Positions 61,622 to 64,000 of a stretch of 64,000 nt of DNA are shown piece after piece; position 1 is the stretch's first letter; each line of letters opens with the position of its first letter. Below the pieces are notes generated by a model. It saw only the letters and a program-made list of their open reading frames with translations, was not told the origin of the DNA and ran no database searches. The stretch is from Stanieria sp. NIES-3757 (GTDB lineage Bacteria; Cyanobacteriota; Cyanobacteriia; Cyanobacteriales; Xenococcaceae). The stretch is from assembly GCA_002355455.1 (NCBI GenBank), contig AP017376.1, positions 62,001 to 126,000 on the forward strand. The letters run 5' to 3'. Both the position numbers and the translations under genes were made by a program.

Positions 61622-63358
61622 CTAATCTACTAGATAGCTTAAAATTTTATGGGAAAAATACGCAATTAAAACAGAAGCTATTATTTCAATCGGCATAATT
61701 ATAAAATTAAATTCAAAACTTTTAGGAAGACTACTCCCAGCTTTAAATAAGAAAGCTAAAACAAGAATAATTAAGCAAAATGCTATTAACCTTTTAACAT
61801 TGCTACTTATATTGCTTCTAATAAAATGAAAGTATCCAAATAAACTTACCAAAAATACGAAAATCGATAGAAACTGCATCCAGAAAGGAAAGTATTCTAT
61901 TTGTAGAAAAGATAAGATAATCCCAAAGCAACAGCCCATTATTATTCTTGCATAAGCGAGAAATTTTGTTTCTCCTGGTGGAAAAATTTTAGTAAAATCA
62001 TGATAAATATAAATCAAAGGAATTGTTTGTCTTTTTGGTGGTAAAGCAACAACAGGCAACCAAGATACTTCTAAACTAAAATCATTCTCTTCTTGAGTAG
62101 AACTAATTTTTTGTTTAGTCTTTAGCATAACCATATCAAGATTGTGGTTTTTTGGATTGCAAAACTCTTGAAAAAAGCTAGTCAAAAAATCTAGAGCTAA
62201 TATATCTGTAATAGCTTCTTTATAAGCAATACATGATATATTTTCAACAAAATTAAGTACATCTTCTGCCAAACCCAAACTACTACATGAAGTGAATATT
62301 AACAATCTATGTTTTTGATTATTTTCATTGATGTTTCTTAAAGTATCTCTAAGCCTGTATATAGGAAATTGTGAGCTTTGTGATAATTGAATAATACCTC
62401 TATGTTTTCCTTGACTATTAGGAAGAGTATCACTGTGTCCGATAAAGACCAAGATATCAAAATTACTATTACTTTCTATTTTTTCGGCTAAATCTTGGCA
62501 ACTTTCGGGTCTTATTTTTTGAAGGTTTATTTCTATGCTTTGACCATTGCTTTGGCATTGTATTGAATCTAATCTTGAATCTAAATTGTCAGGTCTTTCT
62601 TCTTGATCTATCTTTATTCCAGAACCTATTATTACCAATACATTAATTTTTTTACTTTCACTATTGTTTATAAATATCTTTTGGTAATTGTAATTCAAAT
62701 TATTACCATTTTCTTTGTCCTGTGAAACAAAATTAACTGATAATTTTAACTGAGATATATTATTTGCTCTATGATCATGTTTAGATAATTCAATTATCCA
62801 TTTTTTGATTGACTGTTCCCAAGGTAATTGTCTAATAAATCTGTTATCACTTTGTATAAATAGCTTAAAAATATTATCGTTTTGGAAATTAGATTGTTGA
62901 GTAAAATTAATAATATTTTCATACAATTGATTTCTGATAAAATTTAATTGATTCGTATGCGCCCACCAATTATGCAAAGCTAAAACTAAATAATTAGATA
63001 AATCTCTAATTTCTTCGATCATGCCTTGAATCTGTTTATTAATCTCATCAATCTCTTGATTGACAACATCAGTAGAAATAGTTTTGATATCTATTATCGC
63101 TAAAGAGTCAGTATGAGAATTGTTTTTGAATCTATCTATTGACTTTTGCCAATTAGCTAAATGTTCAAATACATTTTTTTGATTTACGATACTTAAATCA
63201 GGTCTTTTTTGTAACGTTCCCTTCCAACATCGATTATTTAAATTTGCAGATTGAGAAGATAAATATAATTCTACCCCAAACACTTCTTCTGATGAATAAT
63301 TTGTTGACAATGTAAATCCAGCTTCAGTATCTGGATTAAACTTTAAAATGGCAGACAT
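61622..63358 (-). CDS. CHAT-domain cysteine protease with C-terminal membrane helices
   Basis: 578 residues. The N-terminal part (1-230) is not recognised apart from FIRQLPWEQ, which in other CHAT proteins precedes the peptidase. The caspase-like core (about 238-440) has the catalytic His308 (ILVFIGHSDTL) and Cys358 (RLLIFTSCSSLGLAEDV). Four hydrophobic helices fill 466-575. CHAT proteases act in bacterial immune and cell-death pathways. Here the protease should be tethered to the membrane. Confidence 0.82.
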   Translation of the reverse strand: MSAILKFNPDTEAGFTLSTNYSSEEVFGVELYLSSQSANLNNRCWKGTLQKRPDLSIVNQKNVFEHLANWQKSIDRFKNNSHTDSLAIIDIKTISTDVVNQEIDEINKQIQGMIEEIRDLSNYLVLALHNWWAHTNQLNFIRNQLYENIINFTQQSNFQNDNIFKLFIQSDNRFIRQLPWEQSIKKWIIELSKHDHRANNISQLKLSVNFVSQDKENGNNLNYNYQKIFINNSESKKINVLVIIGSGIKIDQEERPDNLDSRLDSIQCQSNGQSIEINLQKIRPESCQDLAEKIESNSNFDILVFIGHSDTLPNSQGKHRGIIQLSQSSQFPIYRLRDTLRNINENNQKHRLLIFTSCSSLGLAEDVLNFVENISCIAYKEAITDILALDFLTSFFQEFCNPKNHNLDMVMLKTKQKISSTQEENDFSLEVSWLPVVALPPKRQTIPLIYIYHDFTKIFPPGETKFLAYARIIMGCCFGIILSFLQIEYFPFWMQFLSIFVFLVSLFGYFHFIRSNISSNVKRLIAFCLIILVLAFLFKAGSSLPKSFEFNFIIMPIEIIASVLIAYFSHKILSYLVD

Positions 63359-63384
63359 CTTTAAATACTACTTCAATACTATTG

Positions 63385-63981
63385 TTAAAATTTAATTTCA
63401 CAAATTTGACTAAAACCATCAAAATACATTTCTATAACATAAATTTCGTTTTCTTGAATATCTTTGATGCTACACTCAATACGACCAGTTTTTTCGTTTT
63501 CACTAACTTCTTTTTCTATTAACGTATTTTTCTCTATATCCATTATTTTTACTTTAATACCAACAGGTAAATCTAGAAACTCTGATTTTAGTGAAGGATA
63601 TATTTTAATAAGTAAATCTGAATTATTATTTTGATTGATTGTAGCTATTGTTTGCAATATAAAAGTTTTGATTCCTAGATCGATTTCTAGACTTTTTGAA
63701 ATTCCTTCTTGTGTTTGTAAATTTTGAGAATATATATTCATCCATTGCGGTGTTAGCATTCCTCTAGGATGAAAAAATTCGCTATCAGTATAATAAAAAT
63801 CTTCAAAAATACCTTTAAACCAGTTTTTAATATTAATTTTGATGACTGGTTTTTTGATGACTGATTTTCTTCTTTTATAAAGTTTATTCCTACGCTGGTT
63901 ATCTGCGATAAATGTACACCATCGATCTATATCAACTTTGTATCGAGGAGAAAAAGAACTAGGTTGTTTTAGCTCTGCCAT
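63385..63981 (-). CDS. DUF1822-like protein upstream of a CHAT gene
   Basis: 198 residues, 26 bases upstream of the CHAT gene. IKNWFKGIFEDFYYTDSEFF, then KSLEIDLGIKTFILQTIATINQNNNSDLLIKIYPS, LPVGIKVKIMDIEKNTLIEKEV and FDGFSQICEIKF follow the layout of DUF1822, which in cyanobacteria often neighbours CHAT genes. The N-terminal part normally present (repeat of LAVYA-type helices) is short here. Confidence 0.55.
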   Translation of the reverse strand: MAELKQPSSFSPRYKVDIDRWCTFIADNQRRNKLYKRRKSVIKKPVIKINIKNWFKGIFEDFYYTDSEFFHPRGMLTPQWMNIYSQNLQTQEGISKSLEIDLGIKTFILQTIATINQNNNSDLLIKIYPSLKSEFLDLPVGIKVKIMDIEKNTLIEKEVSENEKTGRIECSIKDIQENEIYVIEMYFDGFSQICEIKF

Positions 63982-64000
63982 TAATTCATTTACTTGACTT

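Overview
The window looks like part of a large plasmid or plasmid-like accessory region of a cyanobacterium. The palindrome GCGATCGC (HIP1) recurs throughout, and many families are typically cyanobacterial: DUF4278, a Nif11-type leader peptide, COP23, a GUN4-domain kinase, a CHAT protein with a DUF1822-like neighbour, Uma2 nucleases and NB-ARC/WD40 proteins. Plasmid maintenance and transfer genes are present: ParA with a ribbon-helix-helix partner and an iteron-like array, two ParB-type proteins, a VirD4/TraD-type coupling ATPase, a stand-alone DNA polymerase I and a plasmid-type replication ATPase. I saw no rRNA, tRNA or CRISPR array.

Layout. 1-6.1 kb: glutathione transferase, DUF4278 protein, a large STAND ATPase with 14 WD40 repeats, Nif11 peptide. 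6.1-8.2 kb: ParB fragment cut by an IS5-family element. 8.5-8.8 kb: MITE-like element. 8.9-11.4 kb: GC-richer CPBP-type intramembrane protease. 11.4-14.3 kb: a transposon with perfect 24-bp inverted repeats carrying a FimB-like tyrosine recombinase, an ISKra4-type transposase and a pRiA4b ORF-3-like protein. 14.5-23.6 kb: VapBC, a RES toxin remnant, unknown plasmid genes, a XerC/D-like recombinase, a second IS5-family element, an E2 ubiquitin-conjugase-like protein and the par locus. 23.6-33.8 kb: IS remnants, response regulator, coupling protein, DUF5895, DNA polymerase, MazF-type toxin-antitoxin and a ParB-like regulator. 34-50 kb: an envelope and signalling block with a VWA lipoprotein, slipin, trypsin-like proteases, a Ser/Thr kinase, an FHA-winged-helix regulator, an IS-split HtrA-like protease, COP23 and a double-protease/TPR lipoprotein. 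50-60 kb: toxin-antitoxin modules, an MNT nucleotidyltransferase, a three-gene unknown set, NADAR, and a replication ATPase split by nested IS630 and IS701 elements. 60-64 kb: a substrate-binding-like receptor convergent with a membrane CHAT protease and a DUF1822-like protein.

How it fits together. The region is a mosaic. Identical copies of two IS families imply recent transposition, and at least three genes (parB, the HtrA-like protease, the replication ATPase) are disrupted. Four full or partial toxin-antitoxin pairs plus several orphan toxin-type genes fit a plasmid under stability selection. The most unusual signals are short palindromic repeats sitting in frame inside coding sequences (two are exactly 41 bp, with the same outer arms and different but still self-complementary inner stems), the E2-like protein without an E1 partner, the tyrosine-recombinase-carrying ISKra4-type transposon, and the CHAT/binding-protein pair.
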